64,000 nucleotides of DNA from Algoriphagus sp. AGSA1 (GCF_021390545.1 NZ_JAJUWR010000007.1:1-64000); one strand, 5' to 3'; numbered from the stretch's first letter, positions 45,445 through 54,681 are shown. Notes: a model not told the origin generated them from the letters alone. Made by a program: numbers and translations.

Positions 45445-48400
45445 ATGTTTACTACATTCATAAAAAGACCAGTTCTGGCGATTGTGATTTCTATTATGAT
45501 CGTGTTTGTAGGTTCGCTTGCCATAAAGCAGCTGCCTATCTCCCAGTTTCCCCAGATCGCCCCCACTACGGTAAGTATTTTCATAGCCTATCCTGGATCC
45601 AGTGCGGATGTACTGGTAAAGTCCACGCTTATCACCCTGGAAAACGCCATCAACGGGGTGCAGGATATGAGGTATATGGCTACAGATGCCACCAGTGCAG
45701 GTGAAGCCACCATCAACATCATCTTCGAGCCGGGTACAGATCCCAATGAAGCCGTAATCCGGGTGAAAACCAGAGTAGATCAGGTCATGCCCCTGCTCCC
45801 CGAACTGGTACAGAGAGAAGGGGTGGTCATCACACCTATCCAACCTAGCATGTTGATGTATGTCAACTTATATTCTACGAGCGAAAACATGGATGAAAAA
45901 TTCCTGTACAACTATGCCAATGTGAACATGATCCCTGAAATCAACCGGATCAAAGGTGTAGCCAGATCTCAGATATTAGGAAGCCGTACCTACGCCATGC
46001 GCGTTTGGTTAAACCCTGACCGTATGCGGGCTTACAATATCTCTGTAGATGAGGTGATGGAAGCAATGCAAGAACAAAGTATTATAGGTCGGCCAGGTAG
46101 AATAGGCCAAAGCTCTGGTATTGAAGCTCAATCTCTGGAGTATGTGCTGACCTATAAGGGATGGTTCAATAAACCTGAAGAATATGACAACATCATCATC
46201 CGGGCAAACCCAGATGGGGAAAGTATCCATTTAAAGGACATCGCAAAAACAGAACTCGGCAGTGAATTCTTTGATATTTATTCCAACCTGGACGGGCATC
46301 CATCCGCTGCTATAGTATTGAAACAAAACTATGGCAGCAATGCCAGTGATGTTATCGATGAGGTAAAGGCTAAACTGGAGGTAATGAAAGCCTCTTTTCC
46401 TCCAGGAATGGATTACAAAATAAGTTATGATGTTTCCCGATTCCTTGATGCCTCTACTGAGCAGGTTATCCATACTCTACGCGATGCGTTTATTCTGGTT
46501 GCCTTGGTCGTATTCATCTTTTTGGGAGACTGGAGATCCACATTGATACCGATCATTGCAGTGCCCGTCTCACTCATAGGAGCATTCTTTGTACTCCAGA
46601 TGTTTGGACTCTCCATCAACATCATTACCCTGTTTGCCCTCGTTTTGGCAATAGGCATCGTGGTGGATGATGCCATTGTGGTGGTAGAAGCGGTACATGC
46701 CAAGATGGAGGAATTCCCTCACCTGACGCCCTATCAGGCGGTAAAAAGAGTGCTTGGGGAAATATCCGGAGCAATCATCGCGATCACCGCTGTCATGGTA
46801 TCGGTGTTCTTGCCGATCTCATTTATGAGTGGTCCTGTGGGCACATTCTATCGGCAATTTTCCATCACCATGGCCAGTTCCATAGTGATTTCCGCCATCA
46901 TTGCACTGACACTGACACCGGTACTTTGCGCCATGTTGTTGAAAAACAATCATGGTAAAGAGAAGAAGGGAAATCTAATGACGAAAGGGCTGGATAGCTT
47001 CAATAGCGGCTTTGATAAATTGACAAGGAAATACGTAAGCTTGCTCAGATCCATGGTAAGCAGAAGGTGGCTTACATTTGGGATCCTATTACTCTTCGGT
47101 GCAGGGATTGTTTTCGAAAACCAAATTCTACCCTCGGGCTTTATCCCAAGTGAAGACCAGGGAACCATCTATGCCATTATCCAAACACCTCCGGGTGCTA
47201 CTTTGGAAAGAACCAATCAGGTCTCCCAGAAGCTACAGAAAATATGTGAAGAGATAGACGGTGTAGAATCCGTCTCTTCTCTGGCGGGTTACGAGATCAT
47301 GACAGAAGGCCGTGGCTCCAATGCCGGTACTTGCCTGATCAACTTAAAGCCGTGGGGAGATCGAAAGCATACCGTGAAAGAAATCATGGAAGAACTGGAA
47401 GAAGAATCCAGAGGGCTTGGAGCCGTAATAGAATTCTTCGAGCCTCCGGCAATTCCAGGATTCGGATCATCTGGAGGTTTCTCCATGCGCCTGCTTGACC
47501 AGACTAACACTACGGATTACCAGGAATTTGATGAGATCAATAAAAAGTTCATGGATGATCTCAGCCAGAGAAAAGAGCTGACCGGACTATTCACCTTCTT
47601 TGCAGCCAACTACCCCCAATATGAATTGGAAATAGACAACGATAAGGCCATGCAAAAAGGGGTTTCCATTGGAGATGCGATGGAAAACCTGAACATTCTC
47701 ATAGGCAGCACCTACGAGCAGGGATTTATCCGGTTTGGTAGATTCTTTAAAGTGTATGTTCAGTCAGACCCTGCATTCAGGAGACTTCCTTCGGATGTAT
47801 TGAATCTGTTTGTAAAAAATGACTCAGGAGAAATGGTTCCCTACTCAGCTTTCATGACCATGAAGAAGACCCAGGGACCGAATGAAATCACCCGGTTCAA
47901 CATGTACAATTCAGCCTCTATCCGAGGACTGCCCGCTCCGGGATACACGACCGCAGATGCGATCCATGCGATCAGAGAAGTCTCTGTCCAGACGCTGCCT
48001 AAAGGCTACGACATTGCTTGGGAAGGACTTTCATATGACGAATCCAACAGGGGAAACGAAGCCCTTTATGTTTTTATGATCGTGTTGATATTCGTGTACT
48101 TCGTCCTATCTGCCCAGTATGAGAGCTTTATCATTCCACTTGCCGTGGTGTTTTCGCTTCCAGCTGGCGTTTTTGGTTCGTTTTTCCTTCTGAAAATGAT
48201 GGGACTGGACAACGACATCTATGCCCAGATCGGACTGATTATGCTAGTGGGTCTATTGGGTAAAAACGCCGTACTGATCGTGGAATTTGCAGTGCAAAAA
48301 CGTCAGGAAGGCTTAAGTATTCTTGATGCGGCCATAGAAGGTGCCAAGGTGCGTTTCAGACCTATCTTAATGACGTCTTTTGCATTTATTGCAGGTTTGA

Positions 48401-48612
48401 TTCCGTTGATTTTGGCATCGGGAGCTGGGGCTATCGGTAACCATACCATTGGAGCCTCCGCACTTGGCGGTATGTTATTCGGTACCGTTTTCGGGGTGAT
48501 CATCGTGCCAGGGCTGTATTTCATATTCGGCAATCTTGCCGATGGACGTCAAATGATCAAGAATCAGGATGAGACTCCATTGTCCGAACAAAAACACCAT
48601 TCACATGCTTAA
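45445..48612 (+). CDS. RND efflux pump, inner membrane transporter (HAE1 family)
   Basis: A 1055-aa protein of the AcrB type. It has transmembrane segment 1 (AIVISIMIVFVGSLAI), two large periplasmic loops and 12 helices in total. The conserved proton-relay Asp pair lies in GIVVDDAIVVVEAVH, and a Lys in LVGLLGKNAVLIVEF occupies the proton-relay Lys position. It is a proton-driven tripartite exporter of hydrophobic compounds or drugs. It overlaps the outer membrane gene by 8 bp (ATGCTTAA). No regulator gene flanks the operon. Confidence 0.96.
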   Translation: MFTTFIKRPVLAIVISIMIVFVGSLAIKQLPISQFPQIAPTTVSIFIAYPGSSADVLVKSTLITLENAINGVQDMRYMATDATSAGEATINIIFEPGTDPNEAVIRVKTRVDQVMPLLPELVQREGVVITPIQPSMLMYVNLYSTSENMDEKFLYNYANVNMIPEINRIKGVARSQILGSRTYAMRVWLNPDRMRAYNISVDEVMEAMQEQSIIGRPGRIGQSSGIEAQSLEYVLTYKGWFNKPEEYDNIIIRANPDGESIHLKDIAKTELGSEFFDIYSNLDGHPSAAIVLKQNYGSNASDVIDEVKAKLEVMKASFPPGMDYKISYDVSRFLDASTEQVIHTLRDAFILVALVVFIFLGDWRSTLIPIIAVPVSLIGAFFVLQMFGLSINIITLFALVLAIGIVVDDAIVVVEAVHAKMEEFPHLTPYQAVKRVLGEISGAIIAITAVMVSVFLPISFMSGPVGTFYRQFSITMASSIVISAIIALTLTPVLCAMLLKNNHGKEKKGNLMTKGLDSFNSGFDKLTRKYVSLLRSMVSRRWLTFGILLLFGAGIVFENQILPSGFIPSEDQGTIYAIIQTPPGATLERTNQVSQKLQKICEEIDGVESVSSLAGYEIMTEGRGSNAGTCLINLKPWGDRKHTVKEIMEELEEESRGLGAVIEFFEPPAIPGFGSSGGFSMRLLDQTNTTDYQEFDEINKKFMDDLSQRKELTGLFTFFAANYPQYELEIDNDKAMQKGVSIGDAMENLNILIGSTYEQGFIRFGRFFKVYVQSDPAFRRLPSDVLNLFVKNDSGEMVPYSAFMTMKKTQGPNEITRFNMYNSASIRGLPAPGYTTADAIHAIREVSVQTLPKGYDIAWEGLSYDESNRGNEALYVFMIVLIFVYFVLSAQYESFIIPLAVVFSLPAGVFGSFFLLKMMGLDNDIYAQIGLIMLVGLLGKNAVLIVEFAVQKRQEGLSILDAAIEGAKVRFRPILMTSFAFIAGLIPLILASGAGAIGNHTIGASALGGMLFGTVFGVIIVPGLYFIFGNLADGRQMIKNQDETPLSEQKHHSHA

Positions 48613-50044
48613 GAGAATAACATATATATGCCTGGGAGCAGCGGCTATCATGGCCGCGGCGACTGGCTGCAAAACTCCGGAACTAATCCAGAAAGATGTA
48701 AATAATGCAGTGCCTCAGAGCTATCCAAATGCTTCTCAGGATTCCTCAAATACTGTAATATCTGTAGATTGGAAAGACTATTTTGCCGATCCATACCTAA
48801 AGGCACTAATCGACACTGCGCTGAGCAACAATCAGGAACTGAACATCACCTTACAGGAAATTCAGATCGCCCAAAACGAAGTGAGGGTACGCAAGGGAGA
48901 AATCCTGCCGTCGGTAAATATCGGGGCAGCTGCGGGCGTGGACAAAGTGGGAAGATATACCAGCCAAGGCGCAAACGATGCCAACACGGATATCAAACCT
49001 GGAAAGGAAATGCCAGATCCACTGCAAGACTATATGCTGGGCGCATACGCTACTTGGGAGGTTGATACTTGGCATAAACTCCGAAACGCCAAAAAGGCTG
49101 CAATGACACGATATTTGGCCAGTGTGGAAGGCAAAAACTTTATGGTGACAAATCTGGTCTCGGAGATCGCCAACTCTTATTACGAATTGCTGGCACTGGA
49201 CAATGAGCTGGCTATTGTAAAGCAGAATATCGAGATTCAAAACAATGCCTTGGAGATTGTAAAATATCAGAAAGATGCAGCCCGGGTGACAGAACTGGCG
49301 GTGCGTAGATTTCAGGCACAGGTACTCAATACCCAAAGCCTGCAATATGGCATTCAACAAGATATCATAGAGGTCGAGAATCGAATCAACTTTCTGGTAG
49401 GTAGATTTCCGCAGCGGGTGGAGAGAAATTCAAACGCCTTCGGAGACCTGATTCCTGAGACAATTCAGGCTGGCATTCCTTCCCAACTGTTGGCAAACCG
49501 CCCTGATATCAAACAGGCTGAACTCGAATTGGCAGCTTCTAAAATTGACATCTCAGTGGCAAAAGCTGACTTCTATCCTTCGCTGGCTATCACGGCAGGG
49601 CTAGGTTTTAATGCCTTCAATCCTAGCTATATATTCACCTCTCCCCAGTCTCTGATTTATTCTGCTGCAGGTGAACTCGTAGCTCCTCTGGTCAATAGAA
49701 ATGCAATTAAAGCAAAATATCTGACAGCAAATGCCAAGCAGATTCAGGCTATCTATGACTATGAAAGAACCATTTTGAACGCTTACATAGAAGTAGCCAA
49801 TCAACTCTCCAATATCCAGAATCTTGATCAAACCTATAATCTCAAATCGCAGGAAGTTCAGGCGCTTACTTCTTCTGTTGACATTTCCAATGAATTATTC
49901 AAGTCTGCAAGAGCGGATTACATGGAAGTGCTTTTGACACAAAGAGATGCGCTGGAATCCAAATTTGAATTGATCGAGACCAAGATGAAACAAATGAATG
50001 CCAAAGTGAATATATACCAAGCCCTTGGCGGCGGATGGAAATAA
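48605..50044 (+). CDS. RND efflux outer membrane factor (TolC/NodT family lipoprotein)
   Basis: 479 aa from the ATG at 48605; a longer frame starts at 48569, but the ATG begins a proper lipoprotein signal (ATGC, Cys22). Two repeats of the outer membrane efflux domain are visible, with long coiled-coil helices and the LLANRPDIKQAELELAASKID segment typical of NodT proteins. It forms the outer membrane channel of the three-gene efflux operon. The strong terminator at 50101 ends the transcript. Confidence 0.95.
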   Translation: MLKRITYICLGAAAIMAAATGCKTPELIQKDVNNAVPQSYPNASQDSSNTVISVDWKDYFADPYLKALIDTALSNNQELNITLQEIQIAQNEVRVRKGEILPSVNIGAAAGVDKVGRYTSQGANDANTDIKPGKEMPDPLQDYMLGAYATWEVDTWHKLRNAKKAAMTRYLASVEGKNFMVTNLVSEIANSYYELLALDNELAIVKQNIEIQNNALEIVKYQKDAARVTELAVRRFQAQVLNTQSLQYGIQQDIIEVENRINFLVGRFPQRVERNSNAFGDLIPETIQAGIPSQLLANRPDIKQAELELAASKIDISVAKADFYPSLAITAGLGFNAFNPSYIFTSPQSLIYSAAGELVAPLVNRNAIKAKYLTANAKQIQAIYDYERTILNAYIEVANQLSNIQNLDQTYNLKSQEVQALTSSVDISNELFKSARADYMEVLLTQRDALESKFELIETKMKQMNAKVNIYQALGGGWK

Positions 50045-50100
50045 ATTGGTTGATTAAAGGTTGAACGGCTATCCATTCAATGATATGGATAGAAATGTGG

Positions 50101-50134
50101 AAAGTCCCTCTGAACGTTTGGAGGGACTTTTTTA
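50101..50134 (+). terminator. Strong rho-independent terminator after the efflux operon
   Basis: AAAGTCCCTC (50101-50110) pairs perfectly with GAGGGACTTT (50121-50130) around a 10-nt loop, with further T residues after. The tail overlaps the stop codon of the convergent fic gene. Confidence 0.85.
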
Positions 50135-51244
50135 ATCTCCTAATATTCTTACCAGCTCTTCATTCACATAATACACTTCTTTCCCATCCTTCTTAGGGTA
50201 AAGGATTTTCGCCTCTGCCAGTTCTGAGAAATACTTTGTCAACGTTGTCCTTGAGCTCACTCCCATCAATTCCCCCAGCGATTTAGATTTCAGATACGGC
50301 TGGGAAAAAATCAGTTCATTCACCTCTTTCGAATACCATTTGATTTTTGACTTCCCATGCTCTAGCGTAGCTTCCATCTGAACAATGATTTGACGGATTA
50401 AATCCTCAGTTAGAATTGAAGTTTTCTCCACCGCTTCCAGCATAAACAAGATCCAGGTCTTCCAGTCACCTCGCTGTGTGACCCCACCCAGATGATAATA
50501 ATAGTCTTCTTTATGGACTATGATATATTTTGACAGATACAGCACGGGAAGATCAAGTAGTTTTTTGTTGACCAAATAGAGCTGATTCAATATTCTGCCC
50601 GTTCGCCCATTTCCATCTGCAAATGGGTGAATCGCTTCAAATTGATAGTGGGAAATGCACATCTTCAGCAGCGGATCAGTCGGGAAATCATCGTCATTCC
50701 CGAGATATTCCGTCCAGTTATCCATCAAGTCCTGAAGCAGCTTCTCTCCCCTGGGTGGAGTATAAACTGTCTCGCCCGACCGAAACTCACTATTCCCCCG
50801 CTTGATAATCGTCTGTGTCGCAGGAGATCTAAAACCTGCATTTGTGTTTTTCACTTCTCTGAACACCCCCAATATGACGTCTTGATTAATACTAGACTTG
50901 TCTTTCATGGTTGCATATCCTTCCCAGAGTGCTTCTCTATACCGCAGCACTTCCTTTGTCGCCGAATCCGCTCTTTCCTCTTGGATCAAGTCTGAAACCG
51001 CTTTATACAGCTCATCTTCCGTAGTGAAAATATTCTCAATGGCAGTAGAACTCTTGGCCTCCTGAAGGGCGATGGTATTTACCAGCATCGTTGGATTTGG
51101 CAAGCGAAGTACGCTTGCATTCACAGAAGCCAGTGCTCTCGATGCAGTAACCAGTTTTTTTAGAATCGTAATATCTTCTTCCACTTCCTTCGATAGAGGA
51201 AGTAAAGGCAAGTCATTAAAGGGAATATTTCGATCATAAGGCAT
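50132..51244 (-). CDS. Fic family protein with N-terminal inhibitory motif and C-terminal winged helix
   Basis: 370 aa. An N-terminal Fic/DOC-type region contains the inhibitory (S/T)xxxE(G/N) motif as STAIEN (66-71, Glu70). The active-site motif HPFADGNGRTGR is intact at 206-217, consistent with AMP transfer to a hydroxyl side chain. The C-terminal 70 residues (KSKSLGELMGVSSRTTLTKYF onwards) form a winged helix-turn-helix. Such Fic-wHTH proteins are common and may bind DNA. The promoter region immediately upstream carries an array of phased dyads, suggesting autoregulation (inference). The gene is monocistronic and converges on the efflux operon. Confidence 0.92.
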   Translation of the reverse strand: MPYDRNIPFNDLPLLPLSKEVEEDITILKKLVTASRALASVNASVLRLPNPTMLVNTIALQEAKSSTAIENIFTTEDELYKAVSDLIQEERADSATKEVLRYREALWEGYATMKDKSSINQDVILGVFREVKNTNAGFRSPATQTIIKRGNSEFRSGETVYTPPRGEKLLQDLMDNWTEYLGNDDDFPTDPLLKMCISHYQFEAIHPFADGNGRTGRILNQLYLVNKKLLDLPVLYLSKYIIVHKEDYYYHLGGVTQRGDWKTWILFMLEAVEKTSILTEDLIRQIIVQMEATLEHGKSKIKWYSKEVNELIFSQPYLKSKSLGELMGVSSRTTLTKYFSELAEAKILYPKKDGKEVYYVNEELVRILGD

Positions 51245-51471
51245 AGAACACGTTCTTTATCGTGTCCAAATTTACCAATTATATGAACATGAAAAAATAA
51301 ACATGTTCATATTTTTCATAAAAATGGACATATATCGATTATAAGTCCATTTACTGAACACATATTGACTATATGTCCAGATTTAAATAAATTATGGACA
51401 CGTATGTGAAACCTGTTCAGAAAAAGTGACTTTTTCTACATCATGTTCATCTTATTACTTTAAAATGAACA
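51245..51471 (-). promoter_or_regulatory. Phased operator array upstream of fic (TGRACA-N13-TGTYCA dyads)
   Basis: Dyads are TGAACA/TGTTCA (51284-51309), TGGACA/AGTCCA (51325-51349), TGAACA/TGTCCA (51355-51379) and TGGACA/TGTTCA (51395-51419). AGAACA/TGTCCA (51245-51268) at the start codon is a weaker fifth. Spacers are 12-14 bp, and dyad starts are 39, 41, 30 and 40 bp apart, near multiples of a helical turn. Two more half-sites lie at 51444 and 51466 in the opposite arrangement. The core of the first strong dyad is an 11-bp perfect inverted repeat, ATATGAACATG/CATGTTCATAT. A repressor, possibly the Fic protein's own winged helix, is the most likely binder. Confidence 0.7.
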
Positions 51472-51483
51472 TGTTTTCCCGAT

Positions 51484-52179
51484 TCAGCCTGTAAAATAAG
51501 CATCCAATTCAGCCAGCATGGCGGATTTGTCTTTCAGGTCATTGATGATTTTACCCTTTTCAAGCAAGACAATTCGATCACAGATTTCCGTCACATGGTT
51601 CAAATCGTGGCTGGATATCAAGAAGGTAACCTGAGAATTCTCCTTTTCCTGAAGGATCAGCTTCTTCAATCGGATCTGAGAGCTGGGATCCAAGTTCTCA
51701 AATGGCTCATCAAGAAACACTACCTCAGGATTTCCCATCAGTGCAGCCGCAATCCCCACTTTCTTCAAATTACCTTTCGATAGATCACGGATATATTTCT
51801 TTTTCCCCACGATCTCATCATTGAACAGCTCTGTAAACTTGCTCAGGTGAAGTTGCAAATCAGCCTCGGATAGGCCATAGATTTTGCGAAGCGTCTGAAA
51901 ATATTCATCGGCAGTCAGGTAAGACAGGAGCATATGCTCGTCCAAGTATGCTCCAGTGCTTTTCTTCCACTCTTCAGATTTACTCACATCCCGAGAGTCT
52001 ATTTCCACCTTACCTTGTGAAGCCCGAACAAGATCAAGCATAATTCTAAATAAAGTTGTTTTCCCGGCGCCATTATTCCCTACCAATCCAAAGCACTCAG
52101 ATTTGGGAATGGTTAGATTGGCAACATCTAGGACAACGGCTTCTTTATATTGTTTTTTGAGATCAGTAACTTGGATCAT
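51484..52179 (-). CDS. ABC transporter ATP-binding protein
   Basis: 231 aa. Walker A is GNNGAGKTT (34-42), the signature appears as LSKGNLKKV, and Walker B is VVFLDEPFENLDP. It has the layout of ATPases that energise DUF5687-type permeases in Bacteroidota, akin to bacitracin or lantibiotic export ATPases. Its start overlaps the upstream permease gene by 4 bp (ATGA), so the two form a transporter operon. The substrate is unknown. Confidence 0.92.
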   Translation of the reverse strand: MIQVTDLKKQYKEAVVLDVANLTIPKSECFGLVGNNGAGKTTLFRIMLDLVRASQGKVEIDSRDVSKSEEWKKSTGAYLDEHMLLSYLTADEYFQTLRKIYGLSEADLQLHLSKFTELFNDEIVGKKKYIRDLSKGNLKKVGIAAALMGNPEVVFLDEPFENLDPSSQIRLKKLILQEKENSQVTFLISSHDLNHVTEICDRIVLLEKGKIINDLKDKSAMLAELDAYFTG

Positions 52180-53669
52180 AACTCTTGACGGAATGAAGAT
52201 GAAATTTCGTATCGGTTTTTCAATACCCGATTTACATTAATAGTTGAAAGCTTGTTGAAGAATAAGATTCCCACCACGCCTATGGTACCCAGAGCCAGCA
52301 GTCCCACATAGGAATTGAAAAGCAGTGCAAAAGGAACATATATCACGTAGGGAGCCACCATCATAGGGATAATCATCAGAAACTGAGCTGCTCCCACCCC
52401 TTCGTAATTGAACATTGCTCCCTTATTCAGATCCATTGGTTTGGGCTTCCAAATAGCCAGATAGACAATCAAATGAATCAGAACACCCGCATTGAAAAGG
52501 AAGGTGGCCAAGTGGATCAATAAGAATTTCCATCCAAAATAGACGTAAGGTATTGACAGCAAAAAGCACAATAAGGAGATCGATAGTAGCAGCAGGTATT
52601 TCCCTCTTACCAGATTTTTTACCCCGTCTTTTCGATTAAGAAAAAAATCAAAATAACCTGAATTCCAGCTCAAGAACAGCTGGCCATACTGGATCATAAA
52701 TATCCCTGTGATAAATACTCCTACAAAAATGAAAATAAAACTAAAACTACCGTCTGCAGAGTCATTATACTGTGGATTGTTGTAGAAAATCATTCCGTAA
52801 AGCAAAAAGAATGCGCTTAGCATCAAAAAAGCCCTGCTCTTTTTGTGCCGTATGATCAGCTTCCATTCTAGATTGGCAAGCTCGCCTGCCATTCCAAATC
52901 TCGAAAAGAAGCCTACCGATTGGTTTACGAAACGTGCTTCTTCTTCCTTTGCCAAATCCTCCAGATAAGCATTGTTCAGATAATAAGAGAAAGCGAGATA
53001 ATACCCCACTAAGCAAACAACCAGCATCACAGCCAAGGGAAGAAAACTACTCATGGCAAATGTGAAAAACGGAGCTACCAGTTCACCCAGATTGAACCAA
53101 CCCATGTAAGTGGATCCTCCACCCAGCAGAAGAATAATAAATACAATCACCACGCCGATCAGACTGTCCTCAAAACGCTGTTTGAACCAAAGCATAAACC
53201 AATGCAAAGACCAACTGGTAAACACCACCGTTCCCAGCCAAGACACTGCGCCTGAAATACCGTACCCAGCAGCTATTTCGGAAAATGCAAATGGAGCGAA
53301 AAGCACCAAGGCTATGATACTAAGTGGGGAGAAAAACGATCTTCCCAAAAGCATATGCATGATTTTTTTCTTCGAAATAGGAAGGTGTAAGAGACTTTCC
53401 AGCTCAATTACAGGAAGTTGCTGTAGAAAATATCTATACATAAACTCCACCAAAAAGAAGAAAATCAAACCTGCGTTGAGCACCTGAATAGGGTCTTGGC
53501 CCTCAGCAAGCTCTCCCAAAATTTTGCTCAGAAAAATCCCGGCCATCAACAGATATCCCAACAACATAATTGCCAGAAAACCGAGAAAAATAGCCACCAT
53601 CAGGCTTTTGGCAAATGCCGTAGATCGGAAACTTTTTAGGAGTTCCAGACGGATCAGTTCAAATAACAT
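52176..53669 (-). CDS. DUF5687 family ABC transporter permease
   Basis: 497 aa with about 12 hydrophobic helices in two halves. The N-terminal LIRLELLKSFRSTAFAKSL and the following FLVEFMYRYFLQQLPVIELESLLHLPISKK segment, the cytoplasmic linker of ABC-2-like exporters, match DUF5687. It forms the membrane part of the transporter with the ATPase overlapping by 4 bp. The transported molecule is unknown. It is upstream of the Fic region and divergent from the toxin-antitoxin genes. Confidence 0.86.
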   Translation of the reverse strand: MLFELIRLELLKSFRSTAFAKSLMVAIFLGFLAIMLLGYLLMAGIFLSKILGELAEGQDPIQVLNAGLIFFFLVEFMYRYFLQQLPVIELESLLHLPISKKKIMHMLLGRSFFSPLSIIALVLFAPFAFSEIAAGYGISGAVSWLGTVVFTSWSLHWFMLWFKQRFEDSLIGVVIVFIILLLGGGSTYMGWFNLGELVAPFFTFAMSSFLPLAVMLVVCLVGYYLAFSYYLNNAYLEDLAKEEEARFVNQSVGFFSRFGMAGELANLEWKLIIRHKKSRAFLMLSAFFLLYGMIFYNNPQYNDSADGSFSFIFIFVGVFITGIFMIQYGQLFLSWNSGYFDFFLNRKDGVKNLVRGKYLLLLSISLLCFLLSIPYVYFGWKFLLIHLATFLFNAGVLIHLIVYLAIWKPKPMDLNKGAMFNYEGVGAAQFLMIIPMMVAPYVIYVPFALLFNSYVGLLALGTIGVVGILFFNKLSTINVNRVLKNRYEISSSFRQEL

Positions 53670-53840
53670 AAAGTCTTAAATAATTGACAGTCTAAATTTT
53701 AACCCAAAATATAGGAAAAAGATGCTTCAATCATAGCCTTAATATGCAATTAATGAGTTTTGAAGGGATTTGGAGGAGAATTTTGTTGGAAGGTGATATA
53801 TAAAACTGTTAAATCAAATAAAAAGGAACTGTCTGAAAAT

Positions 53841-53863
53841 AGTATATATTTATAGTATATACT
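53841..53863 (+). promoter_or_regulatory. Inverted repeat operator upstream of the antitoxin gene
   Basis: AGTATATA (53841-53848) and TATATACT (53856-53863) form an 8-bp perfect inverted repeat with a 7-bp spacer. It ends 7 bp before the ATG at 53871. Ribbon-helix-helix antitoxins typically bind such short palindromes and repress their own operon; binding here is inferred. Confidence 0.55.
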
Positions 53864-53870
53864 CATGATT

Positions 53871-54116
53871 ATGAAAACACTCTCTTTAAAACTGGACAGG
53901 GATATCTTCGAAGAAACGGAGGCAATCATTAAGGATAAAAAGGTTCCAAGAAACAGGTATATCAATCAGGCACTTGAATTCTATAACAGGTATCAAAAGC
54001 GAAAGAAATTGAGTGTTGAATTTGCCGAAGCTTCCATCTTAGCCCATGAAAGCTCTTCTGAAATTATCGCAGAATTTGATGCCTTAATCGAGGAAGATGA
54101 AATCGAGCCTACCTGA
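53871..54116 (+). CDS. Ribbon-helix-helix-like antitoxin
   Basis: 81 aa from the ATG at 53871; an ATG at 53865 adds two residues. The N-terminal strand KTLSLKLDRDIFEETE and helix PRNRYINQALEFYNRYQKRKK resemble the dimeric RHH DNA-binding fold. The C-terminal acidic tail (FDALIEEDEIEP) would bind the toxin. It precedes a MazF/PemK-like toxin gene on the same strand, but the gap is 103 bp, longer than usual for such pairs. Confidence 0.75.
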   Translation: MKTLSLKLDRDIFEETEAIIKDKKVPRNRYINQALEFYNRYQKRKKLSVEFAEASILAHESSSEIIAEFDALIEEDEIEPT

Positions 54117-54219
54117 GACCCTTTAGAATACACACAGGCATGACCTAATCGTCACACGGAGGGATGATTATTTACCGTGCGAGATTCCATGTGGCCTTTG
54201 AAAGACAAATTATAAACAC

Positions 54220-54558
54220 ATGAAACAATATGATATATGGCTTGCCAATTTGAATCCCTCCAAAGGAACTGAGCCTTGCAAGATCCGTCCAGTCGTAATT
54301 GTTCAAACCAATCTCCTCAATCAAGTTGATCACCCTTCTACAATGGTGTGTCCACTTACCACACAGCTAACTCCCAAGGAGAATATTCTTCGTGTGCGTG
54401 TAAATGAAGGAAATTATGGGCTAGAGAAGCATTCTGAGATTCTTATTGATCAAATCAGAGCTTTGGACAACCGCAGATTCCTAGAAAAGATAGGCGAATT
54501 AGGCCAACAAGAAATTGTAGATATTAGAAGCAAAATAAAAGCGGTTTTGGATTTCTAG
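54220..54558 (+). CDS. MazF/PemK family toxin (endoribonuclease)
   Basis: 112 aa matching the PemK/MazF SH3-like fold: MKQYDIWLANLNPSKGTEP at the N-terminus, KIRPVVIVQ with the conserved Arg23, then VCPLTTQL, and the LIDQIRALDNRRF segment in the C-terminal half. The family cleaves single-stranded mRNA. The antitoxin gene lies upstream. The 103-bp gap may carry its own promoter or a regulatory RNA region. The target sequence is unknown. Confidence 0.88.
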   Translation: MKQYDIWLANLNPSKGTEPCKIRPVVIVQTNLLNQVDHPSTMVCPLTTQLTPKENILRVRVNEGNYGLEKHSEILIDQIRALDNRRFLEKIGELGQQEIVDIRSKIKAVLDF

Positions 54559-54648
54559 ACTACTATTAGAAAGCGGTTAGTTTTCGAAACTTCGAAATTC
54601 ATCATTGGCCATTCGTCATTCGAAACTATAAGTAAAATCAAAACATTA

Positions 54649-54681
54649 AACCTTCGAGGTCAAAAAAAGACCTCAAAGGTT
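54649..54681. terminator. Bidirectional terminator hairpin
   Basis: AACCTTCGAGGTC (54649-54661) pairs with GACCTCAAAGGTT (54669-54681) with one mismatch; the loop is seven A residues. It overlaps the stop codon of the minus-strand btuD-like gene (54673) and also lies downstream of the plus-strand toxin gene, so it can end both transcripts. Confidence 0.7.

Noticed and set aside
51245..51480. CRISPR-like array because of repeated short motifs
   Set aside because: The repeats are 6-8 bp half-sites arranged as dyads, without 20-40 bp repeats or unique spacers and without cas genes.
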